Source: Thioalkalivibrio sp. ALMg11
Lineage (GTDB): Bacteria; Pseudomonadota; Gammaproteobacteria; Ectothiorhodospirales; Ectothiorhodospiraceae
DNA: 64,000 bases
Assembly (NCBI RefSeq): GCF_000377905.1
Contig: NZ_KB898879.1
Coordinates: 1-64,000, forward strand
Direction: 5' to 3'
The notes under the pieces were generated by a model. The model was not told the origin of the DNA, made no database searches, and worked only from the letters and a program-made list of their open reading frames with translations. How positions within the stretch are numbered: the stretch's first letter is position 1; each line of letters opens with the position of its first letter. Below, in pieces: positions 27,054 to 35,439 of this stretch. Both the position numbers and the translations under genes were made by a program.

Positions 27054-27274
27054 GACAAAGTCCTTGTCCAGTGATGGGTTCGTTGAGTGCGTGGCGACAA
27101 TCAGCCAAGCGGCTGCGTCATCACGCCTGTTGAAGCTAGACGACCCCTGCAAACTTTTTCAGTGACTGGTTCGCAGAACCATGATTCGGCCGTGGGACGA
27201 TGCCTGTACGTGCCCATTGCGGCACGTGAGGTGCCGCCCGGCTGCGGGGGCCGGGAGGTGGCCTGCGCAGACCG

Positions 27275-27778
27275 CTACTGCATCAGCAAGTAGCCTTCGT
27301 GCTGCAGCTCGATGATCTCGGCATCGGCCATGGGCACCACGTTCACGAAACCGTGGATGTCCTCCAGCTCGATACCGCGCAGGCGGGCCGAGGCCTCGCA
27401 CATGCGGAACTCGATGTTGCCGGCCTGGGTGAGCGAGCGCGCACGGCGCATCAACTCTTCATGCTCGCCGAACTCGTCGCGAGTGAAATACGGGACCTCG
27501 GCACCGTGCAGGACCATCACGATGTGCGATTCGAACGGGTCGGCCTCGTAGATGTTGTTCAGCATGCTCACGCGGTCCAGTACTCCCTCCAGCTCGCGGG
27601 GGCTGCTGGTGTACACGTCATAGACCACCTTGCGGGGTTCGTACTGCCGGTCCATCTTTTCGGCCGAGCCCCACGGCAGATTGTCGTCCGCACTGGCCGC
27701 CAGCGGCGTGGCCAGGAGGCTGGCGGCGGCCAGCAGGATCAGCAAGAGGCGGGTCAGCGGGCGGTTGTTTCGTTTCAT
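27275..27778 (-). CDS. Secreted DsrE/DsrF-like protein
   Basis: The 167-residue protein has a basic start and a hydrophobic signal peptide ending near ATPLAASA. The mature domain follows the DsrE-like pattern: KVVYDVYTSSPRELEGVLDRV, IVMVLHGAEVPYF, then IEFRMCEASARLRGI with the conserved cysteine and a C-terminal IIELQHEGYLLMQ. DsrE proteins carry sulfur on cysteine in sulfur-oxidising bacteria. This periplasmic subtype is less understood. The start follows CAAGGAGTCCCCG. Downstream lies the DUF302 gene. Confidence 0.85.
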   Translation of the reverse strand: MKRNNRPLTRLLLILLAAASLLATPLAASADDNLPWGSAEKMDRQYEPRKVVYDVYTSSPRELEGVLDRVSMLNNIYEADPFESHIVMVLHGAEVPYFTRDEFGEHEELMRRARSLTQAGNIEFRMCEASARLRGIELEDIHGFVNVVPMADAEIIELQHEGYLLMQ

Positions 27779-27859
27779 CGGGGACTCCTTGTGGCAGTGG
27801 CTCGTGCTCGTATGGGATGGACGTTTGGGCGCTGCAGAGCCTTCCATGACGGCTGCGCC

Positions 27860-28948
27860 TCACATCCGGGTTTCCGGCCCCTGGCTGCGCAGTACGCGCT
27901 CGAGGATCGATTCCATCGCAAAGGTGATCCGCCGGCCCAGGGTCTGGGGACGGTGGTAGGTCAGCTCAAAGACATCCGCCTCGCGGGTCAGTTCCAGCAG
28001 CAGGTCGTCGCTGGTGCGCAGTTCGTCGGCCAGCCCCATCTCGCGCGCCTGTTCGCCGTACCAGTGCTCGCCGGTGGCGACCTGCTCCAGGTCCAGTTGC
28101 GGCCGGTAGCGGAGAAGGAAGGTCTTGAACAGCTCGTGGGCCTCTTCCAGCTGTTCGCGGAATTTCTTGCGGCCCTCATCGGTGTTCTCGCCCAGCATGG
28201 TCAGGGTGCGCTTGTACTCGCCGGCGGTGAGCAGCTCGACGTCGATATCGTTGCGCGACAGCCAGCGGTGAAAGTTGGGGATCTGCGCCACTACGCCGAT
28301 GGAGCCGAGAACCGCGAACGGGGCGGCGACGATGCGGTGACCGACCGCCGCCATCATGTAGCCGCCGCTCGCGGCGACGCGATCCACCGCCACGGTCAGG
28401 TCCAGCCCACCCTCGCGCAGGCGCGCCAGCTGGGCGGCCGCGAGCCCGTAGGAGGGCACCAGCCCGCCCGGGCTCTCCAGGCAGACGATGGCGCGGTCCT
28501 GCTCCGGACGCGCCATGGTGAGGATGGCGGTGACTTCCTCGCGCAGGCTCTCCACGCTGGAGGCGCGGATATCGCCGTCGAAGCGCAGGACGTACACGCG
28601 CGGGCGTTCGGCGGCCGCGCCGTCGGATTGTGCGTCGCTCGGGTGGTCGGTCTCTGCGGTTCCGGAGGAGGCCTCGGTGGTCGAGTCCCCGGTGCCCTTG
28701 CGCGCCAGCTTGCGCGTGGCCCAGTTGCGCAGGCGTTCCACCCGGCCGCGGCGGCGTTCCACCGCCCGGCGCACGGTCTTCTCCATCCGCTCGAAGCGAT
28801 CGTTCAGGCGTTTGACGTTCAAGCGGTCCGGCCTGCCTTCCCGCGACCGGGCGACCAGGCCGGTGACCGCACTCAACACAATGAGCGCGGCAATGACGGC
28901 GGTGACGGCCTTGGCGAGGAAGAGTCCGTATTCCTGAAGAAATTCCAT
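27860..28948 (-). CDS. sohB: Inner-membrane serine protease SohB (signal peptide peptidase A family)
   Basis: This 362-residue protein has one N-terminal membrane helix (about residues 8-32) and then a long charged, Arg-rich linker to about residue 112. The S49 peptidase domain has RFDGDIRASSV, VCLESPGGLVPSYGLAAAQL, the catalytic Ser in VAASGGYMMA and the catalytic Lys in TAGEYKRTLTMLGEN. It should cleave peptides at the periplasmic face of the membrane. The long linker is unusual only in its charge. It is divergent from the small unknown gene at 29000. Confidence 0.92.
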   Translation of the reverse strand: MEFLQEYGLFLAKAVTAVIAALIVLSAVTGLVARSREGRPDRLNVKRLNDRFERMEKTVRRAVERRRGRVERLRNWATRKLARKGTGDSTTEASSGTAETDHPSDAQSDGAAAERPRVYVLRFDGDIRASSVESLREEVTAILTMARPEQDRAIVCLESPGGLVPSYGLAAAQLARLREGGLDLTVAVDRVAASGGYMMAAVGHRIVAAPFAVLGSIGVVAQIPNFHRWLSRNDIDVELLTAGEYKRTLTMLGENTDEGRKKFREQLEEAHELFKTFLLRYRPQLDLEQVATGEHWYGEQAREMGLADELRTSDDLLLELTREADVFELTYHRPQTLGRRITFAMESILERVLRSQGPETRM

Positions 28949-28999
28949 TCAATGTCCTTGCGTGATGAGCCGGGTTGTCCGCCCATGCATAATGCCAGC

Positions 29000-29383
29000 A
29001 TGAATACCGATACAGTTGAAGACCCCCGTAGCGCGGGACGGTTTCACGGCCAGGAAGGTTCCGCAGCTGGTCCGGTGCCGGAACCGATCATTCATGCCGG
29101 ATATGCGACCCTGAGCCTGCGCCAGGTCGACGCATGGAACGGGGTGCCCAAGGGCACGGCCTTTCGCCTGTTCAAGGCACGCAAGGATCAGCTGCGCGAG
29201 GGCGTGGACTTCTTCTACATCCCGGAAGGCCGCGACCCCGAACTCACCGAGACCCTGCGCCTGGACGGTCGGATTTACCCCTCCACCGTACACCTGGTCC
29301 TGCTGACGGGCGCCGCCTACGCCCACCTCCGCGAGGAATGGCATGCGCGGACCCACAACCCGGGCTGCGGATGCCCCGAGTAA
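29000..29383 (+). CDS. Small protein of unknown function, phage-antirepressor-like pattern
   Basis: The 127-residue reading has the conserved-looking core HAGYATLSLRQVDAWNGV, AFRLFKARKDQLREGVDFFY and RIYPSTVHLVLLTGAAYAHL. This order resembles DNA-binding N-termini of phage antirepressors (regulator choice followed by a TAGY-like end), but I cannot name a family. It ends Cys-rich (NPGCGCPE). In-frame ATGs also occur at 28952 and 28985. The 29000 start leaves room for a promoter against divergent sohB. None has a good ribosome site. A repeat element follows at once. Confidence 0.55.
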   Translation: MNTDTVEDPRSAGRFHGQEGSAAGPVPEPIIHAGYATLSLRQVDAWNGVPKGTAFRLFKARKDQLREGVDFFYIPEGRDPELTETLRLDGRIYPSTVHLVLLTGAAYAHLREEWHARTHNPGCGCPE

Positions 29384-29394
29384 TCCCAGGGGGA

Positions 29395-29694
29395 CGCGGA
29401 TTAATGGTCCCGTTCGCGCTCGAGTCGATTTTGCTCGCTGACAAGGCGCGGCGACTGCCGTGCAGTCGCTCTGCACAAGGGAGCCGCAACGCCGTCAGCG
29501 GGCCCGACTTTAGAAGGCAAACGCGCCCGAGCCGCGTCATTCAATGGTTTGTGGGGTTGGCGCCCCAGGTTTCCCGACCCTGCGTTGCGACCCGAGACAG
29601 GCAAAAACCGGCCGGTACCATCACTACCGGCTGCGCGCCGCGCTTGGTCTCGGGAAACCTGGGGCACCAACGCGAGCGGGTAGATTGATCCGCG
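29395..29694. mobile_element. MITE-like element copy, imperfect 24-bp terminal repeats
   Basis: The ends CGCGGATTAATGGTCCCGTT... (29395) and ...GCGGGTAGATTGATCCGCG (to 29694) are inverted repeats matching at about 19 of 24 positions. The interior is clearly homologous to the element at 42809-43124: CGCTCGAGTCG, ACAAGGCGCGG, ACTGCCGTGCAGTC, CTGCACAAGGGA, GGGGTTGGCGCCCCAGG and ACCATCACTACCGGCTGCGC. It fills the gap between the small unknown gene and the LysR gene and contains the probable LysR start codon. No transposase is present. Confidence 0.75.
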
Positions 29695-30575
29695 TCACCC
29701 TCGAGCAGTGGCGCATGCTGCAGGCGGTGGTGGAAGCCGGCGGCTTCGCGCGTGCTGCGGAACGGGTGCACAAGAGTCCGTCGAGCATCAACCACGCGGT
29801 GCAGAAGCTGGAAGAACAGCTGGGCGTCGACGTCTTCGAGGTAAAGGGCCGCAAGGCGGTGCTCACTGCGGCCGGCGAGGCGCTGCTGCGCCGGGCCGGC
29901 CACCTGCTGGAAGAGGCGGCGGAGATCGAGACCCTGGCCGGGGCACTGGCCGCGGGGGTGGAATCCGAAATCCGGCTGGCGGTGGACCAGCTCCTCCCGC
30001 GCGCGCCGGTGATCGGGGCCCTGGAGGCGTTCTCGCGGGCCTACCCGGCCACCCGTGTCCAGCTGCACGAGGTGGTGCTGAACGGCGGACCGGACATGCT
30101 GTGCGACGCGGCGGTGGATATCCTGCTGGGCCCGGAACTGCCATCCGGCTATCTCGGGAGCTGCCTGGGCGAGCTGTCGATGGTCTGCGTGGCGCACCCC
30201 TCGCATCCCCTGGCGCAGGCCGGGGCGGCGCTGAGACGGCGCGACCTGCAGGCACACCGTCAGGTGGTGGTGCGGGACTCGGGCGCTCAGGCCTCCGGCG
30301 AGGGCGGCTGGGTGGAGGCCGACCAGCGCTGGACGGTCTCGCACATGGGGACGGCCTGCGAGATCCTGCGCTCCGGTATCGGCTTCGCCTGGATGCCGGA
30401 GGACCGGATCGCCAAGGATCTTGCCGCCGGGGGCCTGGTCGAACTGAACCTGGAGGCCGGGGCGCGTCACGCGGTGCCGTTCTACATCACGCATGCCGAT
30501 CGCGACCGCGCCGGCGCGGCCAGCCAGTCCCTGATGGACGCACTGGAACAGGCCTTCCGAGGCGAGCCTAAGTAG
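29685..30575 (+). CDS. LysR-family transcriptional regulator
   Basis: The 296-residue protein has an N-terminal winged helix-turn-helix (LEQWRMLQAVVEAGGFARAA, VHKSPSSINHAVQKLEEQLG) and a periplasmic-binding-like effector domain (about 90-290). The DNA-binding half is canonical. The best start is TTG at 29685, which lies inside the end of a repeat element. No earlier in-frame ATG near the domain start is visible, and the ribosome site is weak (GAGCGGG). The original start or promoter may have been replaced by the insertion. Targets are unknown. Confidence 0.82.
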   Translation: MIRVTLEQWRMLQAVVEAGGFARAAERVHKSPSSINHAVQKLEEQLGVDVFEVKGRKAVLTAAGEALLRRAGHLLEEAAEIETLAGALAAGVESEIRLAVDQLLPRAPVIGALEAFSRAYPATRVQLHEVVLNGGPDMLCDAAVDILLGPELPSGYLGSCLGELSMVCVAHPSHPLAQAGAALRRRDLQAHRQVVVRDSGAQASGEGGWVEADQRWTVSHMGTACEILRSGIGFAWMPEDRIAKDLAAGGLVELNLEAGARHAVPFYITHADRDRAGAASQSLMDALEQAFRGEPK

Positions 30576-30585
30576 CCAACCATCG

Positions 30586-30615
30586 CTTGTGGGAGCGGGC
30601 TTGCCCGCGAAGCCC
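30586..30615. repeat. REP-like palindrome
   Basis: TGGGAGCGGGCTTGCCCGCGA contains the GCGGGC-TT-GCCCGC palindrome typical of REP elements in Pseudomonas and relatives. It lies between the LysR gene and the amidotransferase gene. Confidence 0.6.
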
Positions 30616-30679
30616 CCGCCCGCGCCGGACAATGGCCACAAAGCAGAACCCAACACGAAACCACAACAAGGAACCAACC

Positions 30680-32464
30680 ATGTGCGGGATCGCAGGAGAA
30701 TTCGTCTGGGGGGACCGGCGCGCGAGCAGCGAGGCCGTCGCGCGCATGCTGCCCTGCCTGGAGCGGCGCGGGCCGGATGCCGATGGCCTGTGGGCCTCCG
30801 GTCGAGTGGCCCTGGGCCACCGGCGGCTGTCGATCCTGGACCTGTCGCAGCGCGCGCACCAGCCCATGTTCGACCCGGAGACCGGGCTTGCGCTGGTGTT
30901 CAACGGCGCGATCTACAACTTCCGTGCGCTGCGCACGGAGCTGGAAGGACGCGGCCACCGCTTCTTCTCCACCGGCGACACCGAGGTCATCCTGCGCGGC
31001 TACGCCGAATGGGGCGAGGGCATCGTGGCCCGGCTGCACGGGATGTTCGCGTTCGCGCTGTTTGACGGCAACGCCCAGCGGCTGTTGCTGGCACGCGACC
31101 GCATGGGCATCAAGCCGCTGTACCTGGCCCGCGTCGGTGACGGCATCCGCTTTGCCTCGAACACCCAGGCGCTGCTGGCGGCCGGCGACGTGGACACCGA
31201 GCTGGATGCAGAGGCCCTGCACATGCTGTTCTCGCTGCACGCGGTGGTACCCGCGCCGCGCACCGTGCTGCGCGGCATCCGCAAGCTGGAGCCGGGGCAC
31301 TACCTGAGCATCGACTCGCGTGGCCAGGAGCGGTTGCAGCGCTACTGGACGCTGCATGCGCACCGCCCGGCCGAGCCGGTGTCGGACGCGGAGTGGCAGG
31401 AACGCATCGAGCATTCCCTGCGCCAGGCCGTGCGCAAGCGGCTGGAGGTGGCCGACGTCCCGGTGGGCGTGCTGCTCTCCGGCGGGCTGGACTCCTCGCT
31501 GCTGGTCGCGCTGGCGATGGAGGAGGGTGCGCAGGACCTGCGCACCTTTACGGTCGGCTTTGAGGACCAGCCGGAGGAGAAGGGCTCCGAGTTCGAATAC
31601 TCCGATCCGGTCGCTGAACGCTACGCCACCGACCACCAGGCGACGCTGATTCCCAACGACCAGGTGCTGGCCCGGCTGCCGGAGGCGGTCGGCGCGATGG
31701 CCGAGCCGATGTTTGGCCAGGACGCGGTCGCGTTCTACCTGCTGTCCGAGCAGGTCTCGCAGCATGTGAAGGTCGTGCAGTCCGGGCAGGGCGCCGATGA
31801 GGTCTTCGGCGGCTACTTCTGGTATCCGCAAATGGCCGAGGATCGCCACGGCGACTGGGTGGAGCGCTTCCGTCGCCACTACTTCGACCGCGACCACCCG
31901 GAGATGGCCGAGATGCTGCGCCACCCGCCGGCGAACGACGTGACCGGCGACTGGCTGCGTGAACAGTTCTCCGAGCTGGAGACCGACCGCGCGGATTCCT
32001 TCATCGACGCGGTGCTGGCGCTGGATGCGACCACGCTGATCGTGGACGACCCGGTCAAGCGCGTGGACAACATGACCATGGCCTTCGGCCTGGAGGCGCG
32101 GGTACCGTTCCTGGACCACGAACTGGTCGAGACCGCCGCCGCGATGCCGCCGCACCTGAAGCTGGGCGATGGCGGCAAGGACGTCCTGCGCCGCATCGCC
32201 CGCGGCCGGCTGCCGGACGCGGTGCTGGACCGGCCCAAGGGCTACTTCCCGGTGCCGGCGCTGAAGTACGTTCGCGGCGACTTCCTCGAATTCATGCGTG
32301 ACATCCTCACCTCGCGCGCCGCCCGCGAGCGCGGCCTCTACCAGCCGGCCTACATCGACAAGCTGCTGGACGCCCCGGATGAGTACTTCACCCGCATCCA
32401 GGGCTCCAAGCTCTGGCACGCCGCCCTGCTCGAATACTGGCTGCAAACCCACGTGGATTCTTGA
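30680..32464 (+). CDS. asnO: Asparagine-synthase-type amidotransferase, N-acetylglutaminylglutamine amidotransferase
   Basis: The 594-residue protein has a class II glutaminase domain starting with nucleophile Cys2 (MCGIAGEFVW). A synthetase domain follows with the PP-loop VLLSGGLDSSLLVALAM. The segment VVQSGQGADEVFGGYFWYPQ and the tail VDDPVKRVDNMTMAFGLEARVPFLDHE, plus RPKGYFPVPALKY, are those of the NAGGN (osmolyte dipeptide) amidotransferase group rather than AsnB. It would amidate N-acetylglutamylglutamate-type dipeptides during salt stress. The usual partner ngg (acetyltransferase/ATP-grasp) is absent on either side. Its TGA opens a direct-repeat-type intergenic element. Confidence 0.82.
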   Translation: MCGIAGEFVWGDRRASSEAVARMLPCLERRGPDADGLWASGRVALGHRRLSILDLSQRAHQPMFDPETGLALVFNGAIYNFRALRTELEGRGHRFFSTGDTEVILRGYAEWGEGIVARLHGMFAFALFDGNAQRLLLARDRMGIKPLYLARVGDGIRFASNTQALLAAGDVDTELDAEALHMLFSLHAVVPAPRTVLRGIRKLEPGHYLSIDSRGQERLQRYWTLHAHRPAEPVSDAEWQERIEHSLRQAVRKRLEVADVPVGVLLSGGLDSSLLVALAMEEGAQDLRTFTVGFEDQPEEKGSEFEYSDPVAERYATDHQATLIPNDQVLARLPEAVGAMAEPMFGQDAVAFYLLSEQVSQHVKVVQSGQGADEVFGGYFWYPQMAEDRHGDWVERFRRHYFDRDHPEMAEMLRHPPANDVTGDWLREQFSELETDRADSFIDAVLALDATTLIVDDPVKRVDNMTMAFGLEARVPFLDHELVETAAAMPPHLKLGDGGKDVLRRIARGRLPDAVLDRPKGYFPVPALKYVRGDFLEFMRDILTSRAARERGLYQPAYIDKLLDAPDEYFTRIQGSKLWHAALLEYWLQTHVDS

Positions 32465-32809
32465 CCACAGAGCACACGGAGGGCACGAAGGGATTCAATG
32501 ACGGTTCACAGGAAGGACGCGAAAACAAAGGCTGAAAAGGGACAGGGCGCGACCGTCGAGGTTGGTTCGCACCTGTGTCGGGGCAGTGGCCAGCACCCCA
32601 TCGGCCAGAGGGCTGGCCTCCTACAGGGGGCCAGCCCGGCCGTGTAGGAGCTCAGCCCCCTGAGCGATGGGGCGTCAGCTAGACCCCTTTGGCCGGGGAC
32701 ATCGGCTCGCGCGTGCCAGCCCCTTGGGCCAGGCACCGCGCACCCGAGGGGCGGGGCCCGCTGCGAAGCCTTCTTTGATCCCCTCCGTGATCTCCGTGTC
32801 CTCTGTGGT
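32463..32809. repeat. Gene-free 400-bp region with ACCACAGAG-type inverted ends and REP-like hairpins
   Basis: GACCACAGAGCACACGGAGGG (from 32463) and the reverse-complementary CCGTGATCTCCGTGTCCTCTGTGGT (to 32809) form imperfect inverted ends about 350 bp apart. Between them lies a palindrome-rich stretch (GGGCTGGCCTCCTACAGG...GTGTAGGAGCTCAGCCCC, 32605-32665). No reading frame with gene-like codon use is seen between asnO and moaB. A similar ACCACAGAG end occurs at 43808. Confidence 0.55.
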
Positions 32810-32862
32810 AGACGCTCCCTTGACCATCCCGGTGGTCGTGCATCCAATCAGGGTCCAGGGAC

Positions 32863-33399
32863 TCAGACCTCCTTCAGGCGCGGCATCAGCATCGTGAGGT
32901 TGCAGGGCATGGTGCGGTCGTCCAGCTGGGCCTGGATGATGCGGTCCCAGGCGGTGCGGCAGGCGCCGGTGGAGCCGGGCAGCACGAACAGGTAGGTGCC
33001 GTTGGCGACGCCGGACAGGGCGCGCGACTGCAGGCTGGAGGTGCCGATCTCATCAAAGGACAGCGCCCGGAACAGCTCGCCGAAGCCCTCGATGGTCTTG
33101 TCCAGCAGGACCGAGGCGGCCTCGGGGGTGCCATCGCGGCCGGTGATGCCGGTGCCGCCGGTGGTCAGGACGGCGTCGATGTCGGGATCGGCGATCCAGC
33201 GCGAGAGCTCGGCGCGGATGGCGTAGATGTCGTCCTTTACGAGATTCCGGTCGGCCAGCCGGTGGCCGGCGCCTTCGAGACCTTCCACCAGGGCATCGCC
33301 GGAACGGTCCTCCGCAAGCTCCCGGCTGTCGGAGACGGTCAGTACGGCGATGTTCAGCGGGGTGCGGACCGGGGAGGGTTCCGCTGTCGAATCGGTCAT
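32863..33399 (-). CDS. moaB: Molybdenum cofactor biosynthesis protein B
   Basis: This 178-residue protein of the MogA/MoaB fold binds molybdopterin and helps adenylate it. Motifs are [37 protein letters not shown] and [15 protein letters not shown]. The short N-terminus before PLNIAVL is usual. The ATG of MTDSTAE is preceded by AGGA at about eight bases. It is divergent from rluB. No other molybdenum cofactor genes are nearby. Confidence 0.92.
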   Translation of the reverse strand: MTDSTAEPSPVRTPLNIAVLTVSDSRELAEDRSGDALVEGLEGAGHRLADRNLVKDDIYAIRAELSRWIADPDIDAVLTTGGTGITGRDGTPEAASVLLDKTIEGFGELFRALSFDEIGTSSLQSRALSGVANGTYLFVLPGSTGACRTAWDRIIQAQLDDRTMPCNLTMLMPRLKEV

Positions 33400-33458
33400 G
33401 GCAACGTCCTGTTGGTGTATCGTGACGCCCATCTTAATGAGTTGCTGGAGTTCCGGGA

Positions 33459-34463
33459 ATGTCGGAGCGGGTACAGAAGGTCCTGGCGGCGCGCGGGCTG
33501 GGTTCGCGGCGCGAGATCGAGGGCTGGATCGAGCGCGGCGAGGTGCAGGTGAACAACCGCACCGTAAAGCTGGGCGACCAGGTCGACGAGCACGACGTGA
33601 TCCGCGTGCGCGGGCGCATCGTGCGGCGCCCGGAGCATCCGCATCGGTGGATCGTGTATCACAAGCCGGTGGGCGAGATCTGCAGCCGCTCGGACCCCGA
33701 GGGGCGGCGGCCGGTGTTTGCCAGCCTGCCGCGGTTGAAGGGGCAGCGCTGGGTGGCCGTGGGACGGCTGGACCTGAATACCTCGGGCCTGCTGCTGTTC
33801 ACCACCGATGGTGAACTGGCCAACCGCCTGATGCACCCGAGCATGGCCCTGGAACGCGAGTACGCGGTGCGCGTGCTGGGCGAGGTGCCGCCGGCGACCC
33901 AGGACATGCTGCGCGAAGGCGTGGAACTGGAGGATGGTGCGGCCCGCTTCGACAGTCTGGAGGAGCAGGGCGGGGAGGGCGCCAATCACTGGTTTCATGT
34001 GGTCGTCAGCGAGGGGCGAAATCGTCTGGTGCGCCGGCTGTGGGATGCGGTCGGGGTTACGGTCAGCCGCCTGATCCGGGTGCGCTATGGGCCGGTGGTC
34101 CTCGGGCACGGCCTGAAGACGGGCGCGGTGCGCGATCTGGAGACCCGCGAGGTGGCCGGGCTGTACGAGGCGGCGGACCTGCCCGTGCCGGACTCCGTAC
34201 CCACGCGTGGGCGCGGCGGTCCGCGGCGCGATCCGCGCGGCAAGCCGCGGGACAAACGCCCCGGTAAGACGGAGCCGGCGGGCAAGGCCCGCAACAGCCG
34301 GGCGGCGCGCGAGGACGGCTGGAGTTCGTCGCCGCCGAAGAAGCCGGGCAAGTCTTCATCCCCCGCGGGTCGCGGTGGGCCCCGGGGCGCGAAGCCTGCG
34401 GGTGGCCGTCCCGGCGGCCGGTCGGGCGGCGGTGGCAAACCGGGCGGTGGCCGTCAGCGGTAG
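33459..34463 (+). CDS. rluB: 23S rRNA pseudouridine synthase B with long basic Gly/Arg/Pro tail
   Basis: This 334-residue protein modifies U2605 (E. coli numbering) of 23S rRNA. An S4-like RNA-binding domain comes first (ERVQKVLAARGLGSRREIEGWI). The synthase domain has the catalytic Asp in VAVGRLDLNTSGLLLFT, with VMHKP-type HKPVGEICSRSDPEGR before it. About 90 C-terminal residues are low-complexity, rich in Gly, Arg, Lys and Pro, probably disordered and RNA-binding. It is followed after five bases by the endonuclease III-like gene. Confidence 0.92.
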   Translation: MSERVQKVLAARGLGSRREIEGWIERGEVQVNNRTVKLGDQVDEHDVIRVRGRIVRRPEHPHRWIVYHKPVGEICSRSDPEGRRPVFASLPRLKGQRWVAVGRLDLNTSGLLLFTTDGELANRLMHPSMALEREYAVRVLGEVPPATQDMLREGVELEDGAARFDSLEEQGGEGANHWFHVVVSEGRNRLVRRLWDAVGVTVSRLIRVRYGPVVLGHGLKTGAVRDLETREVAGLYEAADLPVPDSVPTRGRGGPRRDPRGKPRDKRPGKTEPAGKARNSRAAREDGWSSSPPKKPGKSSSPAGRGGPRGAKPAGGRPGGRSGGGGKPGGGRQR

Positions 34464-34468
34464 CCCCC

Positions 34469-35110
34469 GTGCGGATTCCCGAGCTTCTGGGTGTCCTGCG
34501 CGCGGAGTACGGTGACCTGCAGTGGTGGCCGGCGGAGACCGCGTTCGAGGTGATGGTCGGCGCCGTGTTGACGCAGAATACCAGCTGGACCAACGTCGAG
34601 AAGGCGTTGGCTAACCTGCGTGCCATTGATGCGCTCTCGTCGGATGGGCTGATGGCCCTGAGCCGTGAGGAGCTGGCCGAACGCATCCGCCCCAGTGGCT
34701 ATTTCAACGTGAAGGCGGATCGCCTGCGCCATCTGCTGGCCTTCCTGGAGGTATCCGGAGGGGTCGAGGGGCTGGCCGCGCTGGACACCGACGCGCTGCG
34801 CGCGGCGCTGCTGGGGGTCAAGGGTGTCGGGCCGGAGACGGCGGACGATATCGTGCTGTACGCCTTCGAGCGCCCGGTGTTCGTGGTGGATGCCTATACC
34901 CGCCGGCTGTTCGAGCGTCTGGACCTGCCGCAGGCTCGGGCTCCGTACGATGCGCTGCGCGAGCACGTCGAGGTCGCGCTGGGGCCGGATGTGGCGGCGC
35001 TGAACGACCTGCACGCGCTGATCGTGGAACACGGCAAGGAGCGTTGCCGTCCGCGTCCGCGCTGTGATGCCTGTCCATTGAGGGAGCGCTGTACCTATCC
35101 TTCAGCATGA
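34469..35110 (+). CDS. Endonuclease III-like DNA glycosylase with 4Fe-4S cluster
   Basis: The 213-residue HhH-GPD protein starts at GTG. The helix-hairpin-helix is LLGVKGVGPETADDIVLYA, the catalytic Asp is in FVVDAYTRR and the cluster ligands are CRPRPRCDACPLRERC. In the usual Nth position the lyase lysine is absent (GVGPETAD), so it may be a monofunctional glycosylase. This matches the COG2231-type branch. The N-terminus has FEVMVGAVLTQNTSW. It is probably co-transcribed with rluB. Confidence 0.88.
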   Translation: MRIPELLGVLRAEYGDLQWWPAETAFEVMVGAVLTQNTSWTNVEKALANLRAIDALSSDGLMALSREELAERIRPSGYFNVKADRLRHLLAFLEVSGGVEGLAALDTDALRAALLGVKGVGPETADDIVLYAFERPVFVVDAYTRRLFERLDLPQARAPYDALREHVEVALGPDVAALNDLHALIVEHGKERCRPRPRCDACPLRERCTYPSA

Positions 35111-35190
35111 ATCATCGGGGAGTTGTCGGTTGCCCCCGCGGCGGTGCGCCGGAACCTGAAAGACACGTACGACTGACCAGGGAGGGCCCC

Positions 35191-35406
35191 ATGCGTTACC
35201 TCTACACCCTGCTGATTATCGTGTTCGTCGCGGTGGTTGCGATCTTTGCGATCCAGAACCTGCGTCTAGTGACACTCAACTTCCTGACCCTGTACGTGAC
35301 GCTGCCGCTGGCGCTGCTGATCGTCGGGATCTACCTGCTGGGCTTGATCTCCGGGGGCGCCCTGGTCGCGCTGCTGAAGCGCTGGATACGCGGCGCCAGT
35401 CGTTGA
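35191..35406 (+). CDS. LapA-domain (DUF1049) small membrane protein
   Basis: This 71-residue protein has two hydrophobic helices separated by a short turn (LYTLLIIVFVAVVAIFAI, then LPLALLIVGIYLLGLISGG) and a basic end KRWIRGASR. NLRLVTLNF between them is typical of LapA/DUF1049 proteins linked to lipopolysaccharide assembly in E. coli. The ATG follows GGGAGGG. Role here is inferred from family only. Confidence 0.85.
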   Translation: MRYLYTLLIIVFVAVVAIFAIQNLRLVTLNFLTLYVTLPLALLIVGIYLLGLISGGALVALLKRWIRGASR

Positions 35407-35439
35407 GCCGGGGTGTGTAGGGCGGGAAGGCCTCCCTTG

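Noticed and set aside
27219-27237. Hairpin GCGGCAC-GTGAG-GTGCCGC as a terminator of the DsrE-like gene
   Set aside because: The stem is only seven pairs and no T-run follows on the minus strand, so it is too weak to call.
30482-32452. 656-codon minus-strand frame opposite asnO
   Set aside because: It mirrors the amidotransferase gene, and the protein is His/Gln/Arg-rich without domains, as expected for an antisense shadow.
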